A DNA stretch of 64,000 bases from Afipia sp. (GCA_024707075.1 JANQAK010000004.1:186001-250000), one strand, 5' to 3'. Shown: positions 18,220 to 32,433, numbered from the stretch's first letter. Notes: a model not told the origin generated them from the sequence alone. A program made the numbers and translations.

Positions 18220-19482
18220 TCAGAGCAGTTTCGTCTCGATCTTCCGGCTGACTGACCGCGGCGGAGCGGCCTGTTTCTTCGCCGTGAACATGCGCATCAG
18301 GACGCGGATGATCGTAGTCGGCAATTCCAGCAGGGCCGGCCGCGGATCGTCCCATGCGAACACCGCGAACGTCAGCTTCTGACGATAGCTTTGAAGCCAC
18401 GCGCCGAAGGTCAGCCTGCTGAGCAGCAGCAGATGAATCGAAGCGACGATGTCGCGCGGGACATGAACCCACGCATGACCGACGGTCGCTTGCAGGGCCG
18501 GTGCAACGCCGAGGTTCAGGATCAGTTCGGGAAAATCGAGGCTGCCGGCTTCGCAGAGCGAGAGCCACGACCACGACCGCGGATTGACGTCGAGGATCTT
18601 GTAGCTGTTCGACCGCGCGTCGTGCTTGTACTCGACCTCGACGAGGCCCTCGAAGCCAACTGACGACAGCAGCTTGCGGCTGATGACCTTCAACTCGTCG
18701 TTATCGACGATTTCCACGAACGTGCTGGTGTAGCCGAATTCCACGGGATATTGCCGGGTCCGGCGCGCGGCGAGTTCGGCAACGGGCGAGTTGTTGCTCC
18801 ACAGTGCCGCGTAGGAAAACTGCGCCTCGCCGCCGCCGGGAATGTACTCCTGAACGACGACTCCGTCCTGCCCCTGCAAGGCCGCGGCCTTCCGATAGAG
18901 ATCGATCAGTTCGTCGCGCGTCTCGGCGCGCCAGGCCTTGGCCGCTGTGAGATCATTGCGCGTCATGCGCATCGCGGGCTTCAGGATGACGGGAAACGTC
19001 ACGTCGATGCGTGCGGCATCCTCGGTCGATTCCACCGGGTAGCTTTTCGGAACGGCAATTCCGGCTTTTTCCGCGGTTTGAACCAGCAGTTGCTTGTTGC
19101 AGAGATGCTGCAAGGCGCCCCACTGCGTTCCCATGATCTGAAAGCGCGTGCGCAGCAGGTCCTGATTTTCGGCGACCAGCCTGACTTCGTTGTCGGCGCA
19201 GGGAAGCAGCAGCCAGTTCTTGAGATCGTGCTGGCTGGCGAGCGCCACCAGCCACGCCGCCGCACCCGCCGAGGTCGCGCCCGGCCAGTCGAAAGTGCGC
19301 CTGACATAGCGGGAGAATGTTGGCAGCGGATGGTCGTCGGTCACCAGTGCGACCGGAATCCCCTTGCGTCCGAAGCTGCGCGCCAGCGCCAGCGCATTAT
19401 GGGCGCCGCCAAGAATGACGACGCCCGGAAGCATGGATCGGCCAGGTGCCGTGGCGGCCGCCGCTGCGCCGGAAATCGTCAT
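18220..19482 (-). CDS. ATP-grasp domain protein (carboxylate-amine ligase-like)
   Basis: The 420-residue product has an N-terminal Rossmann-like segment (VVILGGAHNALALARSFGRKGI) and a central ATP-grasp fold: LCNKQLLVQTAEKAGIAVPKS, the nucleotide-binding FPVILKP, VVQEYIPGGGEAQFS, and a metal-binding end with EVEYKHD and KILDVNPRSW. ATP-grasp enzymes join carboxylates to amines or thiols through acyl phosphates. The ATG at 19482 overlaps the upstream FkbM gene by four bases, so both are translated together. Longer in-frame extensions run into the FkbM gene and are rejected. It ends 31 bases from the convergent ABC gene. The product is unknown. Confidence 0.75.
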   Translation of the reverse strand: MTISGAAAAATAPGRSMLPGVVILGGAHNALALARSFGRKGIPVALVTDDHPLPTFSRYVRRTFDWPGATSAGAAAWLVALASQHDLKNWLLLPCADNEVRLVAENQDLLRTRFQIMGTQWGALQHLCNKQLLVQTAEKAGIAVPKSYPVESTEDAARIDVTFPVILKPAMRMTRNDLTAAKAWRAETRDELIDLYRKAAALQGQDGVVVQEYIPGGGEAQFSYAALWSNNSPVAELAARRTRQYPVEFGYTSTFVEIVDNDELKVISRKLLSSVGFEGLVEVEYKHDARSNSYKILDVNPRSWSWLSLCEAGSLDFPELILNLGVAPALQATVGHAWVHVPRDIVASIHLLLLSRLTFGAWLQSYRQKLTFAVFAWDDPRPALLELPTTIIRVLMRMFTAKKQAAPPRSVSRKIETKLL

Positions 19483-20486
19483 GCAAGCCGTCGTCCGCTG
19501 GAATCGACAACCTCGTCCGGATCGATGGCGCGGATGCGCTCTTCCCAGAACGGGCTGCGGGTTGCGAGGATGTTGTAGCCCCAGTTCGTCGCCTTCTTGA
19601 TGCGGTCGAGCGGGGAGACGTCTTCCAGATGCACGAAGCGGTTCGCGGCGGGATCGTAGCAGAACAATTTCAGCGGGGTGTTTGCGAGGATATATCGGGA
19701 AATGGTGTGGTTGCGGTCGTTGCCGTGGTCTTCGCAGATCACCACGCAATCGGTGTCGAGCAGTTTTGAGCCACCCCGCAGCGCCTCGGTCTCCACGCCT
19801 TCGACATCGAGCTTGATGACATGGCGGCGCGTCGGATCGAGCTTCGCGCCGAGCAGGCTGTCCAGCGGAATCACCTCGACGGTTTCGCCGTTGTCCTGCA
19901 TCCCGCCAGCGATCGTCATCGCCTCGTGCTTGCTGCCGGAGAGGTTTGCCGTGCCGGCCTCTGCGCCGATGGCGCGCTGGAGCGACTGGAACCGGCCGCC
20001 GTTCAGCCGGGCATTGGCCGACAGAATCGCGAAGTTCCGTGAGGAGGGCTCAATCGCCACCGAAGGGTGCGCGCCATAAGGGCGGCTGGTGACGAGAGTC
20101 GACCAGTAGCCAAAATTCGCGCCGCAATCGACGAGGGTGTAGTCGGCATCGGCGATGCTGCGGAAGAACAGGTTGATGTCGCGCTCGTAGCCATAATGGG
20201 GATCGAGCAGCAGGCTCCAGTAGCCATCGGCAAATGGAAACGAGAACACGGCATCGTCGTTGAGGTGGACCTGAATCATGCGTTCCGGGGTCACCGTCTG
20301 CAAAACCCGGCAACCTGCGGCGAATCCCCGGTACGACCAGGCGGAACTGACCCGCGCGCCGGCCCGCAGCGCGCGCACCAGTAGGGCCTCGCGCATGGTC
20401 GAACCGGCCAGCAAGCCGGTCGGCCTGTCGAAGGTCAGGGCTGCTGGCGGACACAACTGTGCCGTTTCAGGAAAGCGGAGGCGCAT
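19479..20486 (-). CDS. FkbM family methyltransferase
   Basis: The 335-residue product has the SAM-binding motif VDCGANFGYWSTLV (about residue 118), the acidic loop VAIEPSS, and the FkbM signature HVIKLDVEGVETEALRGGSKLL with CEDHG after it. FkbM proteins methylate hydroxyl groups of polyketides, sugars or lipids. It is translationally coupled to the ATP-grasp gene downstream. The methionine at residue 31 is an alternative start. The substrate is unknown. Confidence 0.8.
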   Translation of the reverse strand: MRLRFPETAQLCPPAALTFDRPTGLLAGSTMREALLVRALRAGARVSSAWSYRGFAAGCRVLQTVTPERMIQVHLNDDAVFSFPFADGYWSLLLDPHYGYERDINLFFRSIADADYTLVDCGANFGYWSTLVTSRPYGAHPSVAIEPSSRNFAILSANARLNGGRFQSLQRAIGAEAGTANLSGSKHEAMTIAGGMQDNGETVEVIPLDSLLGAKLDPTRRHVIKLDVEGVETEALRGGSKLLDTDCVVICEDHGNDRNHTISRYILANTPLKLFCYDPAANRFVHLEDVSPLDRIKKATNWGYNILATRSPFWEERIRAIDPDEVVDSSGRRLA

Positions 20487-21293
20487 TTTAATTGCTCACG
20501 ATCAACTGTTTGAAAAAAATAGCAAGACCGGTGCCAACCGGCGGCGGCTCATCATCAATGGCCTCGTTTAAGATGACACCACAGCGGCCAGGGAATGCAG
20601 CCGCTGCACCAGTTTCCTCATGATTCTGGTTAACTAGTGATAAATAAAGGGATTTTTGCTACGTTGCGTGTTCGTCAGGCGTTCAGGATCTTGCTTGGCG
20701 AAGCTGTGCCGCGGTAATGCGGGCAGGGGTTTCCGGTCGGTGCGCGGGATTTGGCCGGTTGCAAACGATTCCCTTCCGAAGCCGCAAATGCGAGATCCAT
20801 CGGATCAGGCAAGAGCGAGAAACGGCTGCAACACTGGCGCTTTTGCGATGTCGTTTAGTCTTGACTTGGCATGGCATGGCTTATAAAACCCGGCCACTTC
20901 ACGACAGGCGGTGAGCTTCCCTGCGTCGGAACGGATCACCTTTTCAGCCCCGCGTTCTCAACCGGGATGGATCGGCACCAACCTCGACGGATGTCGCTCA
21001 AACGCTGTCGGCACTAGCCAGGCAATGCCAGGACGATCTTGGTCTCTCGGGCGAACGCTCTTGAGATTGGTTTCGGATGCATGACCTCGGTCCGCCCTCA
21101 AGGCGAGCTGCGGTCCTCTGTGGCGGTCAAGCGCTTTCCATTCAGCGATGAATGGATGGCGCGATTTCGTTTTGCGCGCGGGTATTTGATCCAGCGCGTC
21201 TCGGGATCGGCGGGGCTGACGTGAAGCGGGTGGGGCGGAAGCCCCGAACGAATTTGCGGGACCGATAAGGTTTCGCGCGAACAAGGGTGAACG
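20487..21293. other. fkbM-rpsL divergent intergenic region
   Basis: These 807 bases separate two divergent transcripts. I see no supported gene. A small palindrome lies at 20582-20606 (CAGCGGC/GCCGCTG). A good promoter for the rpsL operon lies at 20860-20887, listed separately, which leaves a leader of about 400 bases in front of rpsL. Confidence 0.5.
20860..20887 (+). promoter_or_regulatory. Probable housekeeping-sigma promoter of the rpsL-tuf operon
   Basis: The -35 element CTTGAC (20860-20865), the form favoured in alphaproteobacteria, is followed after 16 bases by TATAAA (20882-20887). No other site of comparable quality was seen before rpsL. Transcription would start near 20894, about 400 bases ahead of the rpsL start. 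Confidence 0.55.
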
Positions 21294-21665
21294 ATGCCGA
21301 CGATCAACCAACTGATCGCGAAACCACGCGAAGCGCAGAAGTCGCGCAAGAAGGTGCCGGCGCTACAGCAGTCGCCGCAGAAGCGCGGCGTTTGCACGCG
21401 CGTCTATACGACGACTCCGAAGAAGCCGAACTCGGCGCTTCGTAAGGTCGCCAAAGTGCGCCTGACCAACGGCTTCGAGGTCATCGGCTACATTCCGGGT
21501 GAAGGCCACAACCTTCAGGAGCACTCGGTGGTTATGATCCGCGGCGGCCGCGTCAAGGATTTGCCCGGCGTGCGTTACCACATTCTCCGCGGCGTCCTCG
21601 ATACGCAGGGCGTCAAGAACCGCAAGCAGCGCCGTTCGAAGTACGGCGCGAAGCGTCCGAAGTAA
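21294..21665 (+). CDS. rpsL: 30S ribosomal protein S12
   Basis: The 123-residue product is S12, which helps decoding in the A site. The motifs [17 protein letters not shown] and [13 protein letters not shown] carry the lysines whose change gives streptomycin resistance; both are in the sensitive form. The ribosome binding site AAGGGTGA precedes the ATG. It is the first gene of the rpsL-rpsG-fusA-tuf group. Confidence 0.98.
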   Translation: MPTINQLIAKPREAQKSRKKVPALQQSPQKRGVCTRVYTTTPKKPNSALRKVAKVRLTNGFEVIGYIPGEGHNLQEHSVVMIRGGRVKDLPGVRYHILRGVLDTQGVKNRKQRRSKYGAKRPK

Positions 21666-21677
21666 TCGGGGATCTGA

Positions 21678-22151
<474 letters not shown>

Positions 22152-22184
22152 CGGCGAACTGAACGGACATAAGGAACCAACCCC

Positions 22185-24258
<2,074 letters not shown>

Positions 24259-24295
24259 TTTCTTTGACGCGAGTCAAAGTTGAACGGAGAACGTC

Positions 24296-25486
<1,191 letters not shown>

Positions 25487-25503
25487 AGACGCGAATAGAG
25501 AGT

Positions 25504-25525
25504 AGCGAGTGGATGTCCACTCGCT
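25504..25525. repeat. Perfect 10-base inverted repeat between tuf and rpsJ
   Basis: AGCGAGTGGA (25504-25513) and TCCACTCGCT (25516-25525) are separated by TG, and further GCGAG/CTCGC arms surround them. There is no T-run, so it is not a classical terminator; it may separate str-type and S10-type mRNAs by processing. Confidence 0.55.
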
Positions 25526-25567
25526 GCTCGCCACTCACTACTCGCTCTTAAAGAAAGACAAACGGCA

Positions 25568-25876
25568 ATGAACGGCCAGAATATTCGCATTCGTCTCAAG
25601 GCGTTCGACCATCGGATTCTCGATACGTCGACCCGCGAGATCGTGAACACGGCAAAACGTACCGGTGCACAGGTTCGCGGACCCATTCCGCTGCCGACCC
25701 GCATCGAGAAGTTCACCGTCAACCGTTCGCCGCACGTCGACAAGAAGAGCCGCGAGCAGTTCGAGATGCGCACGCACAAGCGCCTTCTCGATATCGTCGA
25801 TCCGACCCCGCAGACCGTGGACGCGCTGATGAAGCTCGACCTCGCCGCCGGTGTCGACGTCGAGATCAAGCTCTGA
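25568..25876 (+). CDS. rpsJ: 30S ribosomal protein S10
   Basis: The 102-residue product is S10 ([38 protein letters not shown]), a head protein of the small subunit and partner of NusB in antitermination. It opens the S10 cluster, 81 bases after tuf. A repeat element overlaps its stop codon. Confidence 0.98.
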
Positions 25877-25924
25877 GCAAGGCCCCGAATGGTGGGCGCC
25901 GGTTTTCGGACCGGGTCTTGCTCA
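25875..25924. repeat. GAGCA...TGCTC palindromic repeat, copy 1
   Basis: The arms GAGCAA (25875-25880) and TTGCTC (25919-25924) enclose CGCCGGTTTTCGGACC, the core shared with copies at 34408-34453, 34732-34778 and 53945-53993. The element starts inside the rpsJ stop codon. Confidence 0.6.
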
Positions 25925-25974
25925 CAAAGTAAATTGGTTAGTCCTTCGGGACAGAAAGAACAGGAAGCACGCCG

Positions 25975-26697
25975 ATGCGCTCCGGAGTGATCGCACAAAA
26001 GGTCGGGATGACGCGGGTCTTTACGGAGACCGGCGAGCATATCCCTGTGACCGTGCTCAAGTTGGGCAATTGCCAGGTTGTTGGCCATCGCACCACCGAG
26101 AAGAACGGCTATGTCGCGTTGCAGCTCGGTTCGGGCTCGCGCAAGACCGTCTATCTGCCCAAAGCCGAGCGCGGCCAGTTCGCCGTCGCCAAGGTTGAGC
26201 CGAAGCGGAAGGTCGCGGAATTCCGCGTCTCGGAAGATGCGCTGATCCCGGTCGGTGCTGAAATCCAGGCGGATCATTTCGTGGTCGGCCAGTTCGTCGA
26301 CGTGACGGGCACCTCGGTCGGCAAGGGTTTCGCGGGCGGCATGAAGCGCTGGAATTTCGGCGGCTTGCGCGCCACCCACGGCGTCTCGGTCTCGCACCGT
26401 TCGATCGGTTCGACCGGCGGACGTCAGGATCCCGGCAAGACCTTCAAGAACAAGAAGATGCCCGGCCATATGGGCGTCGATCGCATCACCACGCTGAACC
26501 TGCGCGTTGTCCAGACGGACGTGGCGCGCGGCCTTCTGCTCATCGAAGGCGCCGTTCCCGGCTCCAAGGGCGGATGGATCACCGTGCGCGATGCCGTGAA
26601 GAAGGCATTGCCGAAGGATGCGCCGAAGCCCGGCAAGTTCAAGCTGGCTGGCGACAATGCTGCGCCTGAAGCGGCACCGGCAGAGGAGGGCGCGTGA
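25975..26697 (+). CDS. rplC: 50S ribosomal protein L3
   Basis: The 240-residue product is L3, which binds early in 50S assembly; [19 protein letters not shown] and the glycine-rich loop [20 protein letters not shown] near the peptidyl transferase centre are visible. The C-terminal 15 residues are an Ala/Glu-rich tail, common in this group. Its stop overlaps the rplD start (TGATG). Confidence 0.97.
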   Translation: MRSGVIAQKVGMTRVFTETGEHIPVTVLKLGNCQVVGHRTTEKNGYVALQLGSGSRKTVYLPKAERGQFAVAKVEPKRKVAEFRVSEDALIPVGAEIQADHFVVGQFVDVTGTSVGKGFAGGMKRWNFGGLRATHGVSVSHRSIGSTGGRQDPGKTFKNKKMPGHMGVDRITTLNLRVVQTDVARGLLLIEGAVPGSKGGWITVRDAVKKALPKDAPKPGKFKLAGDNAAPEAAPAEEGA

Positions 26698-27317
26698 TGG
26701 AATTGAAGGTCACCACTCTCGAAGGTAAAGCCGCAGGCTCGGTTCAGCTCTCGGACGAGATTTTCGGTCTCGAGCCGCGCAAGGATCTGATCCAGCGCGT
26801 CGTGAACTGGCAGCTTGCCAAGCGTCAGGCCGGCACCCACAAGGCCAAGGGCCGCGCGGAAGTTTGGCGCACCGGCAAGAAGATGTACAAGCAGAAGGGC
26901 ACCGGCGGTGCGCGTCACGGCTCTGCCCGTGTTCCGCAGTTCCGCGGCGGTGGCCGTGCGTTCGGTCCGGTCGTGCGCAGCCATGCCCACGATCTGCCGA
27001 AGAAGGTTCGTGCGCTCGGTCTGAAGCACGCTCTGTCGGCGAAGGCCAGGGACGGCGGTCTCATCGTGATCGAGAATGCCGACCTGAAGGACGCCAAGAC
27101 CAAGGCGCTCCTCGGTCACTTCTCGGGCCTTGAGATCACCAACGCGCTGATTATCGACGGTGCCGAAGTGAACACCGGTTTCGCGACCGCGGCCCGCAAC
27201 ATTCCGCACATCGACGTGCTGCCGATCCAGGGCATCAACGTCTATGACATTCTGCGCCGTCAGAAACTCGTTCTGACCAAGGCGGCACTGGATGCGTTGG
27301 AGGCGCGCTTCAAATGA
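26697..27317 (+). CDS. rplD: 50S ribosomal protein L4
   Basis: The 206-residue product is L4, which lines the peptide exit tunnel; the extended loop [18 protein letters not shown] is present. The ATG at 26697 overlaps the L3 stop by one base and follows GAGGAGG. In gamma-proteobacteria L4 represses the S10 operon; no such leader can be shown here. Confidence 0.97.
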   Translation: MELKVTTLEGKAAGSVQLSDEIFGLEPRKDLIQRVVNWQLAKRQAGTHKAKGRAEVWRTGKKMYKQKGTGGARHGSARVPQFRGGGRAFGPVVRSHAHDLPKKVRALGLKHALSAKARDGGLIVIENADLKDAKTKALLGHFSGLEITNALIIDGAEVNTGFATAARNIPHIDVLPIQGINVYDILRRQKLVLTKAALDALEARFK

Positions 27318-27613
27318 GCACTCAGGACTCGCGCCACTACGACATCATCGTCGCTCCGGTCGTGACCGAAAAGGCAACCATTGCCTCCGAGCACAACAAG
27401 GTTGTGTTCAAGGTCGCGGCGAAGGCGACCAAGCCGCAGATCAAAGACGCGATTGAGAAGCTGTTCGACGTCAAGGTGAAGAGCGTCAACACGCTGGTCC
27501 GCAAGGGCAAGACGAAAGTCTTCCGCGGCCAGTTCGGTTCTCAGTCGGATACCAAGCGCGCTGTCGTGACCCTCGAAGAGGGCCACCGCATCGACGTGAC
27601 CACCGGGCTGTAA
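27314..27613 (+). CDS. rplW: 50S ribosomal protein L23
   Basis: The 99-residue product is L23, the docking site for trigger factor and SRP at the tunnel exit. It overlaps rplD by four bases (ATGA). Motifs include [20 protein letters not shown] and [10 protein letters not shown]. Confidence 0.97.
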   Translation: MSTQDSRHYDIIVAPVVTEKATIASEHNKVVFKVAAKATKPQIKDAIEKLFDVKVKSVNTLVRKGKTKVFRGQFGSQSDTKRAVVTLEEGHRIDVTTGL

Positions 27614-27624
27614 GGCGAACGACG

Positions 27625-28458
27625 ATGGCATTGAAAACATTCAACCCGACGACGCCCGGCCAGCGCCAATTGGTGATGGTCGATCGTTCGGCTCTGTACA
27701 AGGGCAAGCCTGTCAAGGCGCTGACCGAGGGCAAGCACTCGAACGGCGGCCGTGGCAACACGGGTCGCATCACCGTGCGGTTCCGCGGCGGCGGCCACAA
27801 GCAGACTTACCGTATCGTCGACTTCAAGCGTAAGAAGATCGACGTGCCGGCCAAGGTCGAGCGCCTCGAGTACGATCCGAACCGCACCGCGTTCATCGCG
27901 CTGATTAAATACGCCGATGGCGAGCAGGCCTATATCCTGGCGCCGCAGCGTCTGGCTGTCGGTGACACCGTCCTCGCCGGCAACTATGTCGACGTGAAGC
28001 CGGGCAACGTCATGCCGCTCGGCAACATGCCGGTCGGCACCATCGTGCACAACGTTGAGCTGAAGATCGGGAAGGGCGGCCAGATCGCCCGTTCCGCCGG
28101 CACCTACGCCCAGATCGTCGGCCGCGACCATGACTTCGTCATCGTCCGTCTGAACTCGGGCGAACAGCGCCTGGTTCACGGCCGCTGCGTCGGCACCATC
28201 GGTGCGGTGTCGAACCCGGACCACATGAACATCTCGATCGGCAAGGCGGGCCGCAAGCGTTGGATGGGCCGTCGCCCGCACAACCGCGGCGTCGTCATGA
28301 ACCCGGTCGACCATCCGCACGGCGGCGGCGAAGGCCGCACCTCGGGCGGCCGTCACCCGGTCACGCCGTGGGGCAAGCCGACCAAGGGCAAGAAGACGCG
28401 GTCGAACAAGTCGACCAACAAGTTCATTCTCATCAGCCGCCACAAGCGGAAGAAGTAA
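27625..28458 (+). CDS. rplB: 50S ribosomal protein L2
   Basis: The 277-residue product is L2, needed for subunit joining and peptidyl transfer. The conserved [18 protein letters not shown] with the functionally important histidine is intact. It lies 11 bases after rplW. Confidence 0.98.
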   Translation: MALKTFNPTTPGQRQLVMVDRSALYKGKPVKALTEGKHSNGGRGNTGRITVRFRGGGHKQTYRIVDFKRKKIDVPAKVERLEYDPNRTAFIALIKYADGEQAYILAPQRLAVGDTVLAGNYVDVKPGNVMPLGNMPVGTIVHNVELKIGKGGQIARSAGTYAQIVGRDHDFVIVRLNSGEQRLVHGRCVGTIGAVSNPDHMNISIGKAGRKRWMGRRPHNRGVVMNPVDHPHGGGEGRTSGGRHPVTPWGKPTKGKKTRSNKSTNKFILISRHKRKK

Positions 28459-28470
28459 GGATCGCCGGAC

Positions 28471-28746
28471 ATGGTTCGTTCAGTCTGGAAAGGCCCGTTC
28501 GTTGAAGGCTCTCTGCTCAAGAAGGCAGATGCCGCGCGTTCGTCCGGCCGTCACGACGTTATCAAGATCTGGAGCCGCCGCTCGACGATCCTCCCGCAGT
28601 TCGTGGGACTCACCTTCGGCGTCTACAACGGTCAGAAGCATGTTCCGGTCGCGGTGAACGAGGAAATGGTCGGTCACAAGTTCGGCGAGTTCTCGCCGAC
28701 GCGGACCTTCCACGGCCATTCGGGCGACAAGAAAGCCAAGAAGTAA
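28471..28746 (+). CDS. rpsS: 30S ribosomal protein S19
   Basis: The 91-residue product is S19 ([49 protein letters not shown]). It forms a head complex with S13 near the A site. AAGGA lies ahead of the ATG. Confidence 0.98.
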   Translation: MVRSVWKGPFVEGSLLKKADAARSSGRHDVIKIWSRRSTILPQFVGLTFGVYNGQKHVPVAVNEEMVGHKFGEFSPTRTFHGHSGDKKAKK

Positions 28747-28764
28747 GGGCTTGAGGACTTAGTC

Positions 28765-29151
28765 ATGAGCAAACCAAAGCGCGAACGGGTTCTCCCGGAA
28801 AACGAAGCCAAGGCGGTAGCCCGCATGCTTCGCGTCAGCCCGCAGAAGCTGAACCTTGTTGCGCAGTTGATTCGCGGCAAGAAGGCGTCGTCTGCGCTCG
28901 CCGACCTGCAATTCTCGCGCAAGCGGATCGCCGGCGATGTGAAGAAGTGTCTGGAGTCCGCGATTGCGAACGCCGAGAACAACCATGACCTCGATGTCGA
29001 CGCGCTTGTCGTCGCCGAGGCGCATGTCGGCAATGGCATTGTGATGAAGCGTTTCGCACCGCGCGGCCGTGGCCGTTCGGGTCGTGTTTTCAAACCGTTC
29101 TCGCAACTGACGATCGTCGTTCGTCAGGTCGAGGCGGAGGCGAGCGCTTAA
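28765..29151 (+). CDS. rplV: 50S ribosomal protein L22
   Basis: The 128-residue product is L22, whose beta-hairpin lines the exit tunnel; [19 protein letters not shown] marks the hairpin. It has a GAGGA ribosome binding site and follows rpsS by 18 bases. Confidence 0.98.
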   Translation: MSKPKRERVLPENEAKAVARMLRVSPQKLNLVAQLIRGKKASSALADLQFSRKRIAGDVKKCLESAIANAENNHDLDVDALVVAEAHVGNGIVMKRFAPRGRGRSGRVFKPFSQLTIVVRQVEAEASA

Positions 29152-29168
29152 CAGCGCAGGAGAGAACG

Positions 29169-29867
29169 ATGGGTCAAAAGATCAATCCAATCGGGCTGCG
29201 TCTGGGCATTAACCGGACCTGGGATTCCCGTTGGTTCGCCGGCAAGAACGAGTATGCGAAGCTCCTCCATGAGGACATCCGCATCCGCGCCATGCTGATG
29301 AAGGAACTGAAGCAGGCGGCGGTCGCGCGCATCGTGATCGAGCGCCCGCACAAGAAGTGCCGTGTTTCGATCCACTCCGCCCGTCCGGGCGTGGTGATCG
29401 GCAAGAAGGGCGCCGACATCGACAAGCTGCGCAAGCAGGTTGCGGCGATCACCGACTCCGACGTCGTGATCAACATCATCGAAATCCGCAAGCCGGAACT
29501 CGATGCGACCCTGGTTGCGGAATCGATCGCGCAGCAGCTCGAGCGCCGCGTTGCGTTCCGCCGCGCCATGAAGCGCGCCGTGCAATCGGCGATGCGTCTC
29601 GGCGCCGAAGGCATCCGCATCAACTGCTCGGGCCGTCTGGGCGGCGCGGAAATCGCGCGCATGGAATGGTATCGCGAAGGCCGCGTGCCGTTGCACACGC
29701 TGCGTGCCGACGTGGACTACGGTGTCGCAACCGCGTTCACGACGTTCGGCACCTGCGGCGTCAAGGTCTGGATCTTCAAGGGCGAAATCCTTGAGCACGA
29801 TCCGATGGCCCAGGACAAGCGTATGGCCGAAGGCGACACGGGCCGTCCGCGTCGCGATGCAGCCTGA
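29169..29867 (+). CDS. rpsC: 30S ribosomal protein S3
   Basis: The 232-residue product is S3, with a KH domain ([18 protein letters not shown], about residues 74-91) at the mRNA entry channel, part of the ribosomal helicase. AGGAGA precedes the ATG. Confidence 0.98.
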   Translation: MGQKINPIGLRLGINRTWDSRWFAGKNEYAKLLHEDIRIRAMLMKELKQAAVARIVIERPHKKCRVSIHSARPGVVIGKKGADIDKLRKQVAAITDSDVVINIIEIRKPELDATLVAESIAQQLERRVAFRRAMKRAVQSAMRLGAEGIRINCSGRLGGAEIARMEWYREGRVPLHTLRADVDYGVATAFTTFGTCGVKVWIFKGEILEHDPMAQDKRMAEGDTGRPRRDAA

Positions 29868-29900
29868 TTGAAATTTGAAGAAGGTTTGAGGGCGTAAGCC

Positions 29901-30314
29901 ATGATGCAACCAAAGAAGACAAAGTTCCGCAAGGCGCATAAGGGCCGTATCCACGGCGTCGCCTCGTCGGGCGCGACGTTGTCTTTCGGCCAGTTCGGCC
30001 TGAAGGCGATGGCGCCGGAGCGCATCACCGCGCGCCAGATCGAAGCGGCACGCCGCGCGCTGACCCGCCACATGAAGCGTGCCGGCCGCGTCTGGATCCG
30101 CGTGTTCCCGGACCTGCCGGTGTCGAAGAAGCCCGCCGAAGTGCGAATGGGCTCGGGCAAGGGCACGCCGGAATTGTGGGTTGCCCGCGTCAAGCCCGGC
30201 CGTCTCATTTTCGAGATCGACGGCGTGACCCAGCAGACCGCGAAGGAAGCGCTGACGCTCGCTGCCGCCAAACTTCCGATCAAGACGCGCTTCGTTGCGC
30301 GCATTGCGGAGTAA
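29901..30314 (+). CDS. rplP: 50S ribosomal protein L16
   Basis: The 137-residue product is L16 ([37 protein letters not shown]), which contacts the A-site and P-site tRNAs. Two ATG codons in tandem (29901, 29904) are possible starts. Confidence 0.98.
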   Translation: MMQPKKTKFRKAHKGRIHGVASSGATLSFGQFGLKAMAPERITARQIEAARRALTRHMKRAGRVWIRVFPDLPVSKKPAEVRMGSGKGTPELWVARVKPGRLIFEIDGVTQQTAKEALTLAAAKLPIKTRFVARIAE

Positions 30315-30324
30315 GGAAACGACC

Positions 30325-30540
30325 ATGGCCGATTTGAAAGTCGAAGACATTCGCGCGATGAGCCCCGATCAGATGGAGGACGCGATCCTCAATCTGAAGA
30401 AGGAGCGGTTCAACCTGCGCTTCCAGCGCGCCACCGGGCAGCTCGAGAACACCTCGCGCCTGCGTGAGGCTCGCCGCGATATCGCACGCATCAAGACCGT
30501 CGCCGCGCAGAAGCGCGCTGGCGACTCCAAGAAGAAGTAA
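30325..30540 (+). CDS. rpmC: 50S ribosomal protein L29
   Basis: The 71-residue product is L29, a two-helix protein at the tunnel exit ([34 protein letters not shown]). The start at 30325 follows TAAGGAAACGACC; an in-frame start 30 bases earlier lies inside rplP and is rejected. Confidence 0.97.
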   Translation: MADLKVEDIRAMSPDQMEDAILNLKKERFNLRFQRATGQLENTSRLREARRDIARIKTVAAQKRAGDSKKK

Positions 30541-30550
30541 GGGGCGAAAG

Positions 30551-30796
30551 ATGCCGAAGCGTACTCTCCAGGGCGTCGTCGTCAGCGACAAGCAGGACAA
30601 GACCGTTGTCGTGCGTGTCGACCGCCGCTTCACCCATCCGATCTACAAGAAAACGATCCGACGTTCGAAGAACTACCATGCGCACGACGAGAACAACCAG
30701 TTCAAGGCGGGCGACACGGTTCGAATTGAGGAAAGCAAACCACTCTCGAAGTTGAAGCGCTGGACGGTTGTTCAGGCCGAGACGAAAACAGCTTAA
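30551..30796 (+). CDS. rpsQ: 30S ribosomal protein S17
   Basis: The 81-residue product is S17 ([48 protein letters not shown] in family form). The ATG at 30551 follows TAAGGGGCGAAAG; longer in-frame starts overlap rpmC. Confidence 0.97.
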   Translation: MPKRTLQGVVVSDKQDKTVVVRVDRRFTHPIYKKTIRRSKNYHAHDENNQFKAGDTVRIEESKPLSKLKRWTVVQAETKTA

Positions 30797-30835
30797 GCGC
30801 AACTTCGCGCATCAGAAAGAGGACGAGGTGCATCA

Positions 30836-31204
30836 ATGATTCAGATGCAGACCAACCTCGACGTGGCCGATAATTCCGGCGCGCGCCGTGTCATGTGCAT
30901 CAAGGTTCTTGGAGGTTCCAAGCGCCGTTATGCAACGGTGGGCGACATCATCGTCGTCTCGATCAAGGAAGCCATTCCGCGTGGAAAGGTGAAGAAGGGC
31001 GACGTCATGAAGGCCGTCGTCGTGCGCGTGCGGAAGGATATCCGCCGGGCCGACGGTTCCGTCATCCGTTTCGACCGTAACGCGGCTGTGTTGATCAACA
31101 ACCAGTCCGAGCCGGTTGGCACCCGCATCTTCGGGCCGGTGCCGCGCGAGCTTCGCGCCAAGAACCACATGAAGATCATCTCGCTTGCGCCGGAGGTGCT
31201 GTAA
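30836..31204 (+). CDS. rplN: 50S ribosomal protein L14
   Basis: The 122-residue product is L14 ([41 protein letters not shown]), which forms intersubunit bridges and binds the silencing factor RsfS. Its stop overlaps the rplX start by one base (TAATG). Confidence 0.98.
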   Translation: MIQMQTNLDVADNSGARRVMCIKVLGGSKRRYATVGDIIVVSIKEAIPRGKVKKGDVMKAVVVRVRKDIRRADGSVIRFDRNAAVLINNQSEPVGTRIFGPVPRELRAKNHMKIISLAPEVL

Positions 31205-31518
31205 TGGCTGCCAAGATCCGCAAGGGTGACAAGGTCATCGTCCTGAACGGCCGCGACAAGGGCCGGACCGGCGAAGTGTTCGAGGTGCGTCCCACCGAGA
31301 GCAAGGCGCTGGTGCGTGGCGTCAACCTGGTGAAGCGTCACCAGAAGCAGACCCAGGCGCAAGAGGGCGGCATCATCTCGAAAGAGGCGCCGATCCACCT
31401 GTCGAACATCGCGATCGTCGGCAAGGACGGCAAGCCGACCCGCGTCGGCTTCAAGATTCAGAAAGATGGCACCAAGGTGCGCATTGCGAAGCGCTCGGGA
31501 GCAGAGATCGATGGCTGA
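31204..31518 (+). CDS. rplX: 50S ribosomal protein L24
   Basis: The 104-residue product is L24 with the KOW motif [21 protein letters not shown] at the start; it initiates 50S assembly. It overlaps both neighbours: one base with rplN and eight with rplE. Confidence 0.97.
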   Translation: MAAKIRKGDKVIVLNGRDKGRTGEVFEVRPTESKALVRGVNLVKRHQKQTQAQEGGIISKEAPIHLSNIAIVGKDGKPTRVGFKIQKDGTKVRIAKRSGAEIDG

Positions 31519-32068
31519 GACCGCATACGTTCCGCGCCTGCGCGCGCAATTCGACAAAGAGATTCGCGGCAAGCTGGTTGAGCAGTTCGGTTACACGAAC
31601 GCGATGCAGGTGCCGGCGCTCGACAAGGTCGTGCTCAACATGGGCATCGGCGAGGCCGTCAACGACCGCAAGAAGGTCGAACTGGCCGCCGCCGATCTCG
31701 CGCTGATCGCGGGCCAGAAGCCGATCGTCACGCATTCGCGCAAGGCGATCGCGACCTTCAAGCTGCGTGAAGGCCAGGCCATCGGCGCCAAGGTGACGCT
31801 GCGCAAGTCCAAGATGTATGACTTCGTCGACCGTCTTGTGAACATCGCGCTGCCTCGCGTTCGCGACTTCCGCGGCCTCAATCCGAAGAGCTTCGACGGC
31901 AAGGGCAACTACTCCCTCGGCCTCAAGGAGCATCTGGTGTTCCCGGAAATCGACTACGACAAGTCGGGCGAGACCTGGGGCATGGACATTACGATCTGCA
32001 CCACCGCGACCACCGATGACGAGGCGCGCGCATTGCTGACCGCATTCAATTTTCCGTTCCGGCAGTGA
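31511..32068 (+). CDS. rplE: 50S ribosomal protein L5
   Basis: The 185-residue product is L5, the binder of 5S rRNA, with [13 protein letters not shown] and [16 protein letters not shown]. The ATG at 31511 gives the family start [17 protein letters not shown] and overlaps rplX by eight bases. Confidence 0.97.
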   Translation: MAETAYVPRLRAQFDKEIRGKLVEQFGYTNAMQVPALDKVVLNMGIGEAVNDRKKVELAAADLALIAGQKPIVTHSRKAIATFKLREGQAIGAKVTLRKSKMYDFVDRLVNIALPRVRDFRGLNPKSFDGKGNYSLGLKEHLVFPEIDYDKSGETWGMDITICTTATTDDEARALLTAFNFPFRQ

Positions 32069-32115
32069 GACACTGATTTAGCGTCTCAAACGCGGAAAGG
32101 TATGGAGACTACTCT

Positions 32116-32421
32116 ATGGCGAAGAAGAGTTCTGTCGAGAAGAATAACCGGCGTCAGAGGATGACGAAGAACGCGGCTGCCAAGCGCGCTAAATTGAAGG
32201 CGATCATCGCCGACAAGAAAAAGCCGATGGAAGAGCGTTTCGCAGCGACGATCAAGCTCGCCGAGATGCCGCGCAATTCGTCCGCGACCCGCATCCGCAA
32301 CCGCTGCGAGATCAGCGGCCGCGCTCGCTCGGTCTACCGCAAGCAGAAGATGAGCCGCATCGCGATCCGCGACTACGGTTCGAAGGGCCTTATTCCCGGC
32401 CTCGTCAAGTCAAGCTGGTAA
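32116..32421 (+). CDS. rpsN: 30S ribosomal protein S14
   Basis: The 101-residue product is S14 of the zinc-free, long type ([34 protein letters not shown]). It lacks the CXXC pairs of the zinc form. Confidence 0.98.
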   Translation: MAKKSSVEKNNRRQRMTKNAAAKRAKLKAIIADKKKPMEERFAATIKLAEMPRNSSATRIRNRCEISGRARSVYRKQKMSRIAIRDYGSKGLIPGLVKSSW

Positions 32422-32433
32422 GGGAGGTCGGTC

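Noticed and set aside
20958-21311. Minus-strand frame in the leader of rpsL
   Set aside because: It has no ribosome binding site, no family resemblance, and runs over the rpsL start.
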